A stretch of 64,000 nt of DNA from an uncultured Clostridia bacterium (GCA_959602045.1 CAUGRT010000002.1:62001-126000), one strand, 5' to 3'. Shown: positions 17,690 to 26,802, counted from the first letter of the stretch. The notes: a model not told the origin generated them from the letters alone. Translations and numbers: made by a program.

Positions 17690-19228
17690 TTATTTCCTCC
17701 GAATCTTAGCCAAAATCGCCCGAATCGCTTTCTTCTGTTCATCCCTTGCAAAGATAATGAAAAATCCCACAGCATATCCGCATACCGCCGCAATCATGAC
17801 CGAAACGATCAGCACCACCCATGATGCTGCCGGAATGATGGAGCGGATAAGGAAAAACACGCCCAAAACTGCCGCATTCAGCACCAATCCACGAATAATA
17901 TACGGGTAGAACGTCCCTTTTTTCACGCGAATGTTTCCAGCTGCATAGAGCGGAATAAACAAGAGAATTTTGAGAATCAGCAACGCTGAACTGACGCCTG
18001 CAATCGCATAAAGTCCCAGATCGGTTGTCTTTAAAAGGACATACACAATCCCGATATTCAGCACTCCGATAATACAATCCAAAATTGCCGGTACGCGCAC
18101 CTTGCAGGTAATCGTATTAATCTGATAAAGCGGAAAAACATAAATACTCAGCATCTGCGGAATCAGCGTCAGAATCGACAGCAGCTGAATCTGATTGATT
18201 TCCGCCGCACTCAACGTCGGGAGCCACAAGCCGAAAAATTCTTTTCCGAATACGACGATTCCCATTACCGGAACGGAGCAGATAAAGCCGCACATCTTGG
18301 ACGCAAATTTTGTTTCGCCCAGAAAATCCTCCGTAGATTGCGTTGAATAGCTGATCGTCATTGCCGGATAAAACGCACCGGCAATCACGCCGATAAAGCC
18401 GATAATCATAACGGGGAGCGTTTTTGCAATCGACAAAATGCTCATTTCCTCCGCACCGATAAACAAGTTTGCAATCAGCAAATCCAATCCCGTAAACAGC
18501 AGCTGACTCAGCTGACTGACAGAGTTCCAGACCCCGACTTTCGCCAGTTCTTTCACCGTCCCGAAATCAAACAGCTCCCGTTTAAACTGCAAATCCGGCG
18601 TCAGCTTCTTTTTAAAATGCACCTTCACAAATGCCGCATACACTGCGCATAAAAATACAATTATGCCGATATATCCGATATACGGATACAAAAACGAATA
18701 CACCAAAATCAAAAGAATCGCTTTCGCCAGCATGCTCGTCATATTGATAAATGCGGTGATTTCAAGCCGATTTTTGACAAATGCCGCCACCTCATATCTT
18801 GAAAAAATCAGATTGACGAAAAACATCAGAAACGTAAACGCCCACAGGCATTTAATATCCAAAACATGCCTTGCCGGAACATTGATCAGCTTTTCCAGAA
18901 ACAGAACCAAAAACAACGCCGGAATCGCCAATACGACCGTCAGAAAAACATTCATCAGCGTGACCGATGTAAAATACCGATTGGCGTTTTCCGTTTCCCC
19001 TTTTGAATATGCCACCGTAATATATCGGTTCGCCATTCCGTTAATCACAGCCGTAATCACCGTTGCATACTCCAAAAAATTATCCGCAAGACTGTAAAAT
19101 CCGTAAATTTCTTTCCCGATTTTCTCAATAATAACGGGTATCAGAAAAAAATTGATTGCAAGCGAAAGTGCAAATGCTATAATCTGCGACACCATATTCA
19201 ACGCAATTTGTTTTCCTTTATTCTTCAT
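17690..19228 (-). CDS. Polysaccharide flippase (Wzx / MATE-like)
   Basis: A 512-residue polytopic membrane protein with about 12-14 hydrophobic segments, beginning ALNMVSQIIAFALSLAINFF. This is the standard start of the polysaccharide biosynthesis/MOP exporter family. It would flip undecaprenyl-linked repeat units across the cytoplasmic membrane for polymerisation by the Wzy-like protein encoded at the head of the operon. The start is 33 nt after the preceding gene. The family is clear. The substrate is the product of the neighbouring glycosyltransferases. Confidence 0.92.
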   Translation of the reverse strand: MKNKGKQIALNMVSQIIAFALSLAINFFLIPVIIEKIGKEIYGFYSLADNFLEYATVITAVINGMANRYITVAYSKGETENANRYFTSVTLMNVFLTVVLAIPALFLVLFLEKLINVPARHVLDIKCLWAFTFLMFFVNLIFSRYEVAAFVKNRLEITAFINMTSMLAKAILLILVYSFLYPYIGYIGIIVFLCAVYAAFVKVHFKKKLTPDLQFKRELFDFGTVKELAKVGVWNSVSQLSQLLFTGLDLLIANLFIGAEEMSILSIAKTLPVMIIGFIGVIAGAFYPAMTISYSTQSTEDFLGETKFASKMCGFICSVPVMGIVVFGKEFFGLWLPTLSAAEINQIQLLSILTLIPQMLSIYVFPLYQINTITCKVRVPAILDCIIGVLNIGIVYVLLKTTDLGLYAIAGVSSALLILKILLFIPLYAAGNIRVKKGTFYPYIIRGLVLNAAVLGVFFLIRSIIPAASWVVLIVSVMIAAVCGYAVGFFIIFARDEQKKAIRAILAKIRRK

Positions 19229-19261
19229 TCCCTGCCGCTCCCTCCAAATGCGAAACTCCTA

Positions 19262-20263
19262 TTATTTTCTCCTTGCATAAAGCCACAACAGCCGCCACCA
19301 TTGATGTTTTATCATCGGAATAATAACAGCAGCATGCAAGGATTTTATGCTGTATCGGCAGTATCCGACAAATTTAAACAGAATCTCATCCAGACCGCCG
19401 ATATATTCCCGATAAGTTTCATAACAATCCACCTGCCGCGCATAATCACACAAATGATTATACAGCACGTCCACCGTATACGCGCCAAGCTGCTGCCGCA
19501 TGCCGTACCGCTCCAAATCAATCTCTTTCACAAACCCTTTGAGCATCGTAGCTACGAACTGCATTTCCCGTGCATTAAACTGATGACTCGCGGAGCTTTC
19601 GATAATTCTGTAAAAATAAAACGGTTTGGGAATCAATTCAATCGACTCCGCCGCCAGCATAATCGGGAGCGTCGTTGCAAAATCTTCTCCGATTGCCAGT
19701 GAAAAGTCTACCTTTAAACGATACCGCGTAAAAAGTTCTCGCTTAACCACTCTCAGCCACACACTCGGATACATGCCATAAGTAAAGAATTTTTTAGTAT
19801 CGTCATAAACCAACCGTTCAAAAAGCTTTTGTTTTTTCGCCGCGTCCGCATAAAGTCCCCCGTCAAAATTCGGGAGCTTTTCAATGTAGCCCTCTCCCCG
19901 TTGCTCCAGACAGCCAAAGCAATAAACATCCGCATGGGTTTCTTGAATATGCTTTTTCAAACATTCCAGCATCCCCGGCAGGATATAATCATCTCCGTCC
20001 ACATTCACAATATATTCGCCCACAGCAATCTCCAATCCGGAGTTTCGCGCACGAACCAAACCCTCGTTTTGTTTATGGATGACTCGAATCCGATCGTCCT
20101 GCCGAGCGTATTGGTCGCAGATCTTTCCGCATCCGTCCGGTGATCCGTCATCCACCAAAATTAACTCAAAGTCGGTGCAGGACTGCTTTATGATACTTTG
20201 AACACATTGATCGAGATACTTTTCTACCTTATATATCGGAACAATGATACTGAATGTAGGCAT
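19262..20263 (-). CDS. Glycosyltransferase family 2
   Basis: A 333-residue GT-A glycosyltransferase with FSIIVPIYKVEKYLDQC, ELILVDDGSPDGCGKICD, VRARNSGLEIAVGEY and the metal-binding NVDGDDYILPG. This N-terminal signature (SPDGCGKICDQYA) is typical of the EpsJ/CapS subgroup of exopolysaccharide transferases. AAAAAGGAG precedes the ATG. The 171-nt space upstream of it contains a G-rich direct repeat and one copy of the palindromic repeat family, so it is the one wide gap in an otherwise tight operon. Confidence 0.92.
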   Translation of the reverse strand: MPTFSIIVPIYKVEKYLDQCVQSIIKQSCTDFELILVDDGSPDGCGKICDQYARQDDRIRVIHKQNEGLVRARNSGLEIAVGEYIVNVDGDDYILPGMLECLKKHIQETHADVYCFGCLEQRGEGYIEKLPNFDGGLYADAAKKQKLFERLVYDDTKKFFTYGMYPSVWLRVVKRELFTRYRLKVDFSLAIGEDFATTLPIMLAAESIELIPKPFYFYRIIESSASHQFNAREMQFVATMLKGFVKEIDLERYGMRQQLGAYTVDVLYNHLCDYARQVDCYETYREYIGGLDEILFKFVGYCRYSIKSLHAAVIIPMIKHQWWRLLWLYARRK

Positions 20264-20295
20264 GCTTTGTCAGCTCCTTTTTATATTGGTGTTTG

Positions 20296-20328
20296 CAGGG
20301 GGTCGGGGGTGGTTTAATGTCGGGGGTG
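20296..20328 (+). repeat. G-rich 11-nt direct repeat
   Basis: GTCGGGGGTGG occurs twice, separated by 6 nt, in the gap between two glycosyltransferase genes and immediately beside palindromic repeat copy A. The transcribed (minus) strand is C-rich here. Confidence 0.6.
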
Positions 20329-20419
20329 GAATTTTCATGTATTTTCATTTTACTCCGGCTCAGACATCCGCTACGTTGCGCGGAACTCGCCTCCTTAAAA
20401 TGAAAACACATGAAAATTC
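20329..20419 (-). repeat. Palindromic repeat family, copy A
   Basis: A 91-bp inverted repeat. Read on the minus strand, the left arm (GAATTTTCATGTGTTTTC) and right arm enclose the conserved 34-nt core that begins GGCGAGTTCCGCGCAACG and ends in GTCTGAGCC. Relative to copies C and D, the arm bases C-G become G-C and C-G become T-A as matched pairs. It lies inside the polysaccharide operon, in the sense direction. Confidence 0.9.
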
Positions 20420-20434
20420 TTGCGCGATTGGATG

Positions 20435-21499
20435 TTATCCTTTTACAAATTCTCTGATTTTATCTGTATAATATTGATCTTCTTCCATGACTTTTTGCAA
20501 AACATGTTCACAATTTTTTTCAAATTCCGTTTCATCAAACGCTTGATAATACTCATAAATCCGGTCGGTAATATCTTCTTCATCTTCCGCCAGGCTGATT
20601 CCCAAGCCATTGTCGCGAATCAATTTTCCCGAAAAGGTATTCAAATTTCCAAACATCGGCTTTTTGCGGATAATTCCATCATAGAATTTATTTGCCACCG
20701 CCGGGAAATTCACAAAACTGTACGGATAATTATAGCAAATCATATCAAAGGAATCCACAATCTTCATTTTATCCTTTTCATCGTAAGCGCCGAATACCTG
20801 AACATTCGGGTATTGTTCGGCAAATTGTTTCAGCTGCTCCAGACAATCGCCCGATCCGTGAATATGAAATTCAAAGCGTTCATCCATACCAAAGTGTTGC
20901 ACAAATTGAATCAGATAATCATATTCGCGCAAATATCCGATATACCCGATTACGATCTTCCCCGTTTGATTTTTTCGGCATTGCAACGCACGCTGATGAT
21001 AATATTCATCCTGGAAATTATGCGCAACAATTAATTCCTTTTTATCCGTCAGATACTCCCGAAACCCCGGTGAGGAGATCGCCGTAAATGCCGACCGCTC
21101 AATAATCCCGTCCACAAATTTCTTATAAGGCTTGATATATTCATAGGAAGTATCCCGATAATCGAAGAAATACTGATTCCTATATTTCCCCCGCAAAATC
21201 CCCGGCAGCACGACCGCCGTCTGGGTCGTGAGAATAATCAGCTTTTCATACTTTCTTTTCTTGATAATATCCAATGCAAAGCGTCTGAACTTGAAAAACG
21301 GCAGAATCTTTCCAAGCAGCCGCCCATACCGATCCAATTGTTCGGAAAAGGTGTAGTGTCGATCATCATCCGGCATTGGGACACCGCTTCGGTTCCAATG
21401 CACAATTTCATACGGAACGCCCTCTTCCCGCATAACGGCAGTATACTTTTTAACAAACGGCGAAAGCTCAATCTGACCTATATAGATAATTCCAATCAT
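20435..21499 (-). CDS. Glycosyltransferase (GT-B, family 4-like)
   Basis: A 354-residue protein with a GT-B-type layout. The N-terminal half has GIIYIGQIELSPFVKKY and YFFDYRDTSYEYIKPY. The C-terminal half has a donor-binding region with IVIGYIGYLREYDYL, GSGDCLEQLKQFA and the VQVFGAYDEKDKM segment. It resembles group 1 transferases, although the usual EX7E motif is weak. GGGAGTTTAAGG directly precedes the ATG, and the gene begins 2 nt from the next. It would add one residue of the repeat unit. Its specificity is unknown. Confidence 0.78.
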   Translation of the reverse strand: MIGIIYIGQIELSPFVKKYTAVMREEGVPYEIVHWNRSGVPMPDDDRHYTFSEQLDRYGRLLGKILPFFKFRRFALDIIKKRKYEKLIILTTQTAVVLPGILRGKYRNQYFFDYRDTSYEYIKPYKKFVDGIIERSAFTAISSPGFREYLTDKKELIVAHNFQDEYYHQRALQCRKNQTGKIVIGYIGYLREYDYLIQFVQHFGMDERFEFHIHGSGDCLEQLKQFAEQYPNVQVFGAYDEKDKMKIVDSFDMICYNYPYSFVNFPAVANKFYDGIIRKKPMFGNLNTFSGKLIRDNGLGISLAEDEEDITDRIYEYYQAFDETEFEKNCEHVLQKVMEEDQYYTDKIREFVKG

Positions 21500-21501
21500 C
21501 C

Positions 21502-22680
21502 TTAAACTCCCTTCACAAAATTCTCCGAACCCTCACAAACCGCCGCAAATTCGCAAAGTGCCGTACGATTATCCGTTTCGCGCCGATAACGTTTTAAAAG
21601 CTCCGGATGGCATAGTAAATTCCGCAAAGCGGTTTCGATTCCCGAATCGGAATTTTCGCACACAAACCCGATTCTCAAATCTGCCACCAATTCCTTCGCC
21701 GATGTGGTATCCGTCGTAAGAATCGGCAATCCGAACGCCATTGCTTCTCCGAAAACCATCGGTGCCGCTTCATCATAAGAGGGTACTAAAAGCAAGTCCG
21801 CGCTTTTAAAATACGGATATGGATTTTTCTGTATTCCCAAGAAAATAATCTGCTCCGTCAATCCGGCTTTTCGGCTCATTTCCACCGCCTTTTCATACAG
21901 CGCTCCACCCCCGGCAATCCGCCATACAAAATCACAGCCGCTTTTTTTGAGCCTTTCCAGAATACCGATCATCCGAAAAATCCCCTTTTCCTCGCTGATT
22001 CTTGCTGAGGTAAAGAGATTGACCTTTCCCGGTGTATGCTCCACATCAAACGCCTGGGCCAGTTCCTGCATTTCAGAAAAACAATAACAGTTATGGACAA
22101 CTGTCGTCCGCTCCGCCAATTCCGGGCAAGCCGCGTCAAAAACCCGTTTACACGAATCCGACACACAGGCAATCCGATCAAAATGCCGATAATATTTTCG
22201 GTTGTAAGCATTATTGCCAAAATAATGCGCGAAATCGCAGTGCACAAAGCTGATTTTCCGTTTCGCCCGAACGCTGTTGACTATAAATTCATTACAGCCG
22301 CCGTAAAAATAACGAAATGCCGAATTTTGCATAAAGGAGATCGCAACGTCATATTCTTCATGCAGCCTTTGAAATGCACACAACATCCGAAACGGGATTC
22401 CGCATCCGACCAATCGCGTCAAACCCGTCCATCCGGCGCGCCAAATTCGCGTAAAAACTCCGTCCTGCTCTGCTTCTCCCTGCGACATCCCCATAATTTT
22501 TGTAAAGCGGTTGCCGCAAATAACCCGAACCCCTTTCGGAATCGTGTATTCGCCCTGCGGATAAAACAAAAATAAAGTTACATCATATTGATTCGAAATT
22601 TCATTCAATAAATTGATTAACGACCGCTGTATTCCGCCCACATGCAGATTATTGCAGGCAATCAATATTTTCTTCTTCAT
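21502..22680 (-). CDS. Glycosyltransferase family 4
   Basis: A 392-residue GT-B glycosyltransferase. N-terminal ILIACNNLHVGGIQRSLINLL is the classical acceptor-side signature. The C-terminal Rossmann domain has LFTSARISEEKGIFRMIGIL, then LLVPSYDEAAPMVFGEAMAFGL, which carries the EX7E donor motif, and PILTTDTTSAKELV. The gene is separated from both neighbours by 2 nt, so translation is likely coupled. It adds a sugar to the lipid-linked repeat unit of this operon's polymer. Confidence 0.92.
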   Translation of the reverse strand: MKKKILIACNNLHVGGIQRSLINLLNEISNQYDVTLFLFYPQGEYTIPKGVRVICGNRFTKIMGMSQGEAEQDGVFTRIWRAGWTGLTRLVGCGIPFRMLCAFQRLHEEYDVAISFMQNSAFRYFYGGCNEFIVNSVRAKRKISFVHCDFAHYFGNNAYNRKYYRHFDRIACVSDSCKRVFDAACPELAERTTVVHNCYCFSEMQELAQAFDVEHTPGKVNLFTSARISEEKGIFRMIGILERLKKSGCDFVWRIAGGGALYEKAVEMSRKAGLTEQIIFLGIQKNPYPYFKSADLLLVPSYDEAAPMVFGEAMAFGLPILTTDTTSAKELVADLRIGFVCENSDSGIETALRNLLCHPELLKRYRRETDNRTALCEFAAVCEGSENFVKGV

Positions 22681-22682
22681 CG

Positions 22683-23885
22683 CTACTCCTCAGCCGCCTC
22701 TTTCAAAGAAATCGGCTCATTCTCCTCAAAGGACATCGCACACATAATAATAATGTTGATATAGGGTTTAAATACATAAAATGTAAGTGAAAAGGATAAT
22801 GCCATAACCGCGGCAAACGCGCAGGCATACTCCGGATTTTTGCGTATGTTCTTAAAAAAGCACAGCGCGGCAAAGGTTAAAAACAATCCCAAGCCGATCA
22901 CACCTTGATCTGCAAAAACTTGAATAAACTGATTATGCGCCCATCTCGCCGTCATGCCCAAGCCGGAATTTTCAAGCGTATGCGTCGTCGAATTTAAGCC
23001 CGAACCATGAATAATCCGATCCGGCTTTTCTGCCGTATAATTCACCAGATACTTCCAAATATCAAATCTTCCGGAACCTTTATCCTCTGCCACTCTCTCC
23101 ACGGAATACCGCTCCTGAACATCCTGCGGAAGCATCGGAAAAACCACCCCGACCACAAACACCGCACACAGCACACCGCCCAACAGCAGCGCAATTTTAC
23201 TTTTTATGCTCTTTACCCCCATCAGCACAAACACCGCAATCCCGACAACAATCCCAATCAATCCGCCACGCGATCCGGTTTTCAGCACCGCATACAGTGT
23301 CAATAGTAAAAGAACAACATAAACCGGCGTCAATTTGGATTTATTCAAGATTCTCTTAATATAAATCATCACCGGCATGATAAAATATCCGCAAAACTGG
23401 TTGGGGTCTTCATAAAAACCTAAGATAAAAACAGCGGTTCTGCCCTCTTCAAAAACCTCTTGGGTACTGAAAAATCCAAAATACAACGAAATCAATCCCA
23501 CAGCAATCCACGTTTTTTCCATCAGATCCTTCTCAGTCTGATTATAAACGCGCATCGTAATTAAAATAATCGCCGCGCCGGTCAAAACCATGTCCTTTGT
23601 GGTAATCAGCGAGCTTTCCTCCCACAGCAAAAGCAGCTGCCACATCGTATATAAGATATATAATATGTACACCGCCTGAATCGAATTAAACCGCAGCGGC
23701 TTGTTTTTCCCGAATAAAAGCTTATAAAAGAGAACTGCAATCACCGGAATGGTAACGACCTTCAGCAAAGAGCCGAACGGAGTTTCCACGATCGTTGTCG
23801 GCAAAAATACCAGATACAGACATACAACCCAGCAATCCGGACTGATTTCTTTCAGATATTGTTTGATTTTTTGCTTGATCGCCAC
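22683..23885 (-). CDS. O-antigen ligase/polymerase family protein (Wzy-like)
   Basis: A 400-residue membrane protein with roughly 10-11 hydrophobic segments and one larger extracytoplasmic loop holding PDRIIHGSGLNSTTHTLE and RWAHNQFIQVFADQGVIGL. This is the pattern of the O-antigen ligase/polymerase (Wzy_C) family. It is the first gene of the polysaccharide operon and would polymerise repeat units outside the membrane. Translation starts at GTG 23885 behind AAGGGGGATTTGCG. Its leader contains a perfect 16-nt palindrome (23910-23925) between promoter and start. Confidence 0.88.
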   Translation of the reverse strand: MAIKQKIKQYLKEISPDCWVVCLYLVFLPTTIVETPFGSLLKVVTIPVIAVLFYKLLFGKNKPLRFNSIQAVYILYILYTMWQLLLLWEESSLITTKDMVLTGAAIILITMRVYNQTEKDLMEKTWIAVGLISLYFGFFSTQEVFEEGRTAVFILGFYEDPNQFCGYFIMPVMIYIKRILNKSKLTPVYVVLLLLTLYAVLKTGSRGGLIGIVVGIAVFVLMGVKSIKSKIALLLGGVLCAVFVVGVVFPMLPQDVQERYSVERVAEDKGSGRFDIWKYLVNYTAEKPDRIIHGSGLNSTTHTLENSGLGMTARWAHNQFIQVFADQGVIGLGLFLTFAALCFFKNIRKNPEYACAFAAVMALSFSLTFYVFKPYINIIIMCAMSFEENEPISLKEAAEE

Positions 23886-23909
23886 CGCAAATCCCCCTTG
23901 GTCGTTCCG

Positions 23910-23925
23910 TCATCCTTAAGGATGA
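23910..23925. promoter_or_regulatory. Perfect palindrome in the polysaccharide operon leader
   Basis: TCATCCTTAAGGATGA is a 16-nt perfect palindrome placed about 17-32 nt downstream of the operon -10 and 25 nt before the GTG start. It could be an operator for a dimeric repressor or a small leader hairpin. No regulator is identified. Confidence 0.5.
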
Positions 23926-23942
23926 TACAAAGTGTTTGCCTT

Positions 23943-23971
23943 ATTATATAACAAAATCCCCTATATGTCAA
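23943..23971 (-). promoter_or_regulatory. Surface polysaccharide operon promoter
   Basis: Minus-strand TTGACA (23966-23971) and TATAAT (23943-23948) with a 17-nt spacer. It is the only strong promoter visible upstream of the seven genes ending at 15709. Confidence 0.85.
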
Positions 23972-24002
23972 TTTTGTTTGCAAAAAAATATCTTTCGGCG
24001 CA

Positions 24003-24036
24003 CAAAAAAGAGGCTGATACGCATGCAGCAGCCTCT
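24003..24036 (-). terminator. yebC terminator
   Basis: On the minus strand, AGAGGCTG pairs with CAGCCTCT around a 12-nt loop, followed by TTTTTTG. It separates yebC from the polysaccharide operon. Confidence 0.8.
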
Positions 24037-24070
24037 CCGATCTATGCTTTATTAAAATTCACAGACCTTT

Positions 24071-24811
24071 TTATTCCATATCATCAGGCATATCCCAGTT
24101 ATGATATACATTTTGTACATCGTCATTATCTTCCAGCATATCCAGCATTTTTTGCATTTGCTGAATCTGGTTTTCATCGGTAAGCGCCGTCATTGTCTGA
24201 GGTACCATACTCACCTCTGCCGAAGCCAGAGTATATTTTTCCTCCAACGCATCTCTTACCGCGCCCAACTCATTGGGGTCTGTTGTAATCTCAATCACGC
24301 CGTCCTCAATTTCAATATCCTCAGCGCCTGCCTCCAGTGCGTCCATTGTGATCTCATCCTCGTCAATTTCACGATCCTCGTCCTCAATCACAATAACGCC
24401 TTTCCGGTCAAACATAAAGGATACACAACCGGTTTGTCCCATATTTCCGCCGAATTTATCAAAAGCATGACGTACATCGGCAGCCGTTCTGTTGCGGTTA
24501 TCCGTCAGCGTATCCACAATCAAAGCCACGCCGTTCGGACCATAACCCTCATAGGTGATACTTTCATAATTATCCCCCTCGGTTGAACCGGCAGCCTTTT
24601 TGATAGTACGATTAATGTTATCGTTCGGCATATTATTGGAACGTGCCTTTGCAATAACATCCTTCAAGCTTGAGTTATTGTCCGGATCGGGGCCGCCCGC
24701 TTTTACGGCAACAATAATTTCACGCGCAATTTTTGTAAAAATCTTCGCACGCTGTGCATCGTTTGCGCCCTTTTTCCGCTTAATGGTACTCCATTTTGAA
24801 TGTCCTGACAT
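24071..24811 (-). CDS. yebC: YebC/PmpR family regulator
   Basis: A 246-residue YebC/TACO1-family protein. Members act as DNA-binding regulators or as translation factors that relieve ribosome stalling at proline runs. The N-terminus [15 protein letters not shown] is nearly invariant, and the middle has [15 protein letters not shown] and [13 protein letters not shown]. Length is normal. GGAGGG precedes the ATG. It is a single-gene unit. Palindromic repeat copy B lies 53 nt upstream of the start, and I see no clear consensus promoter between them. Confidence 0.95.
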   Translation of the reverse strand: MSGHSKWSTIKRKKGANDAQRAKIFTKIAREIIVAVKAGGPDPDNNSSLKDVIAKARSNNMPNDNINRTIKKAAGSTEGDNYESITYEGYGPNGVALIVDTLTDNRNRTAADVRHAFDKFGGNMGQTGCVSFMFDRKGVIVIEDEDREIDEDEITMDALEAGAEDIEIEDGVIEITTDPNELGAVRDALEEKYTLASAEVSMVPQTMTALTDENQIQQMQKMLDMLEDNDDVQNVYHNWDMPDDME

Positions 24812-24863
24812 CCGTTTCCCTCCTTCTTTAATACGATAATATTAGGTGATTGTACGACAGCAG

Positions 24864-24956
24864 GAATTTTCATCTGTTTTTCGTTCTATTTCGGCTCAGA
24901 CATCCGCTACGTTGCGCGGAACTCGCCTCCATTGACCGAAAAACAGATGAAAATTC
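24864..24956 (-). repeat. Palindromic repeat family, copy B
   Basis: A 93-bp inverted repeat with the conserved core on the minus strand (GGCGAGTTCCGCGCAACG onward). The outer 13 bp of the arms (CATCTGTTTTTCG) pair perfectly, with a G-C where copies A, C and D have G-U. The inner arm has two mismatches. It lies between rpmF and yebC. Confidence 0.92.
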
Positions 24957-24993
24957 ATCCAAAAAATCATATTTTACAATTACCCATTTCGAT

Positions 24994-25022
24994 AAAAAAG
25001 GGTGTTACAGTGTAACACCCTT
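24994..25022 (-). terminator. rplJ-rplL-yceD-rpmF operon terminator
   Basis: An 11-bp perfect stem (AAGGGTGTTAC with GTAACACCCTT) with a 3-nt loop, followed on the minus strand by a T run, 22 nt after the rpmF stop. Confidence 0.92.
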
Positions 25023-25043
25023 AGAATTCAATTTAAAGCCGAA

Positions 25044-25223
25044 TTAATCCTCAACTTTTATAACTTCCTTGCCGTTATAATATCCGCAAGATTTACAAAC
25101 TTTATGAGGCATCTTAAATTCGTGGCACTGGGGGCATTCCACCATGTTCGGTGCTGTAAGCTTCCAATTGGCACGTCTTTTATTTCTTCTGGCTTTCGAT
25201 ACTTTACCCTTAGGTACTGCCAT
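25044..25223 (-). CDS. rpmF: 50S ribosomal protein L32
   Basis: A 59-residue zinc-ribbon form of ribosomal protein L32. It begins [17 protein letters not shown], the family signature, and carries a zinc ribbon with CPQC at residues 30-33 and CKSC at 43-46. The frame is too short to stand out by length but is unambiguous. GGAGG precedes the ATG. It follows yceD by 28 nt, the widely conserved yceD-rpmF pair, and ends in a strong terminator. Confidence 0.97.
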   Translation of the reverse strand: MAVPKGKVSKARRNKRRANWKLTAPNMVECPQCHEFKMPHKVCKSCGYYNGKEVIKVED

Positions 25224-25251
25224 TTGTTACACCTCCATAAAATAATACACT

Positions 25252-25758
25252 CTAATCTTCTTTTTTCATAATATCCACTAAGGCTGCCCATCGGGGATCA
25301 ATATTTTCATTGTCGCAGTCACACTGTTTTTCATTCAGATTGCAGCCGCATTTCGGGCAAAGACCTTTACAGTCCTCGCTGCATAAATGCTTGCCGTTCT
25401 CGTTCATGAAAAAGCCGTCTAATACAATGTCATCAAGCTCAACACTGCCACCGCTGAAAAGGATTACATCCTCTGCTGTGACCTCGCCGTTATCCTGCAT
25501 CAGGTCTTCGTCTATGACGAATGTCAGAACAACCTCTATGTCCTTTCCGCATCTCGCGCACTGAGTGTTAAAGGTAGAAGCACACTCCGCCGTGAATGTG
25601 AGGGACTCACCGTTGTTTTTGATTGCACCGTTGACTTTGACAGGTGAAGTAAATTCGTACACTCCCCCCAGGAATTCCGTCTTTCCAAAGTCAATGCTGC
25701 ATGCAACATCCACTTTGCCGCCGATTTCCTTTAAAATGCTCGATACATCAATCTTCAT
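25252..25758 (-). CDS. YceD family protein (DUF177), 23S rRNA accumulation
   Basis: A 168-residue DUF177/YceD protein. Family members are needed for 23S rRNA accumulation in plants and bacteria, and the gene is nearly always next to rpmF, as here. The middle contains CARCGKDIEV and the C-terminus the cysteine-rich GLCPKCGCNLNEKQCDC, with eight or so cysteines consistent with metal binding. GGAGCATAAA precedes the ATG. No terminator separates it from rplL, so rplJ-rplL-yceD-rpmF probably forms one transcript. Confidence 0.92.
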   Translation of the reverse strand: MKIDVSSILKEIGGKVDVACSIDFGKTEFLGGVYEFTSPVKVNGAIKNNGESLTFTAECASTFNTQCARCGKDIEVVLTFVIDEDLMQDNGEVTAEDVILFSGGSVELDDIVLDGFFMNENGKHLCSEDCKGLCPKCGCNLNEKQCDCDNENIDPRWAALVDIMKKED

Positions 25759-25819
25759 TTTATGCTCCTTAGCCGATATTCACATGAACCATGTCATGCA
25801 AAATAAAATCAGAGTTAAA

Positions 25820-26191
25820 TTACTTTAATTCTACCTTAGCTCCAGCTTCCTCAAGTTCAGCCTTCATCTTTTCAGCTTCTTCCTTAGCTACAGCTTCCTT
25901 AACGGTACCCGGTGCGCCATCAACAAGAGCCTTAGCTTCTTTCAAGCCCAGACCTGTGATTGTTCTTACAACCTTGATAACATTCAGCTTGGATGCACCT
26001 GCTTCAGCCAGAATTACGTCGAACTCTGTCTTTTCGTCAGCAGCAGCGCCTGCTTCGCCGCCAGCAGCAGCTACCATAACAGGAGCAGCAGCGCTTACGC
26101 CGAACTCTTCTTCCATCATTTTAACCAATTCTGCAACTTCTAATAACTTTAATTCCTTGATTGAATCAAGAATTGCATTTAAATCTGCCAT
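25820..26191 (-). CDS. rplL: 50S ribosomal protein L7/L12
   Basis: A 123-residue stalk protein that recruits translation GTPases. The N-terminal dimerisation region has [20 protein letters not shown], an Ala/Gly-rich hinge lies near residues 35-50, and the globular C-terminal domain has [27 protein letters not shown] precedes the ATG. It is co-transcribed with rplJ. rpoB does not follow, unlike in many Firmicutes. yceD follows instead. Confidence 0.98.
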   Translation of the reverse strand: MADLNAILDSIKELKLLEVAELVKMMEEEFGVSAAAPVMVAAAGGEAGAAADEKTEFDVILAEAGASKLNVIKVVRTITGLGLKEAKALVDGAPGTVKEAVAKEEAEKMKAELEEAGAKVELK

Positions 26192-26232
26192 TTTAATTTC
26201 CTCCTAATTATAAAATTATTTGTTTCTCCGCA

Positions 26233-26802
26233 TTATTCAGCGGGTGTTTCAGCCGGAGCTTCCTCTGCCGGAGCCTCAGCTGCCTTCTTAGCAATCAGCT
26301 CGGATATTTCCTCGCCACCGTCTGCAATTGTCTGAAGCAAACGAACCAAATTCGATACAGGCGCATTCAAGCTGCCCATCATCTTCGCAATCAAGGTTTC
26401 CTTGTTCGGTGTTGCTGCAAGCTTCTTGATTTCATCCAATGACATTACAGCGCCGTCCATGAAACCTGCCTTGATTTCAAGCTTCTCATTGTCCTTTGCA
26501 AAGTCTGCAAGAACCTTTGCCGGAGCAACCGCGTCCTCATCCGATACAGCAATTGCTGTAGGACCGTGAAGCGCCTCCTCTAAGCCGTCCAGACCTGCGT
26601 CCTTAGCGGCACGTCCCAACAATGTGTTCTTAATAACAAAGTACTTTACATTTGCTTCTCTGAGCTTGTTCCGAAGATTTGTATCTTCCTCAACGGTAAG
26701 ACCTCTGTAGTCAACCAACACACCGGTTTCTGCTGCCTTTAAAACTTCAGCAACCTCAGCAACCTGCGCCTTTTTTGACTCCAATACCTTCTCGCTTGGC
26801 AT
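26233..26802 (-). CDS. rplJ: 50S ribosomal protein L10
   Basis: A 189-residue protein forming the base of the L7/L12 stalk. Typical segments are VLVDYRGLTVEEDTNLRNKL, VKYFVIKNTLLGRAA and LHGPTAIAVSDEDAV. The C-terminus is Ala/Glu/Pro-rich, as in several clostridial L10 proteins. AGAGGTGAAATTTT leads into the ATG. Upstream lies an L10 leader with an attenuator through which L10-L12 can regulate its own operon. Confidence 0.98.
   Translation of the reverse strand: MPSEKVLESKKAQVAEVAEVLKAAETGVLVDYRGLTVEEDTNLRNKLREANVKYFVIKNTLLGRAAKDAGLDGLEEALHGPTAIAVSDEDAVAPAKVLADFAKDNEKLEIKAGFMDGAVMSLDEIKKLAATPNKETLIAKMMGSLNAPVSNLVRLLQTIADGGEEISELIAKKAAEAPAEEAPAETPAE

Noticed and set aside
20296..20328. G-quadruplex in the G-rich direct repeat
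   Set aside because: Only three runs of three or more G are present. A two-layer structure would be weak.
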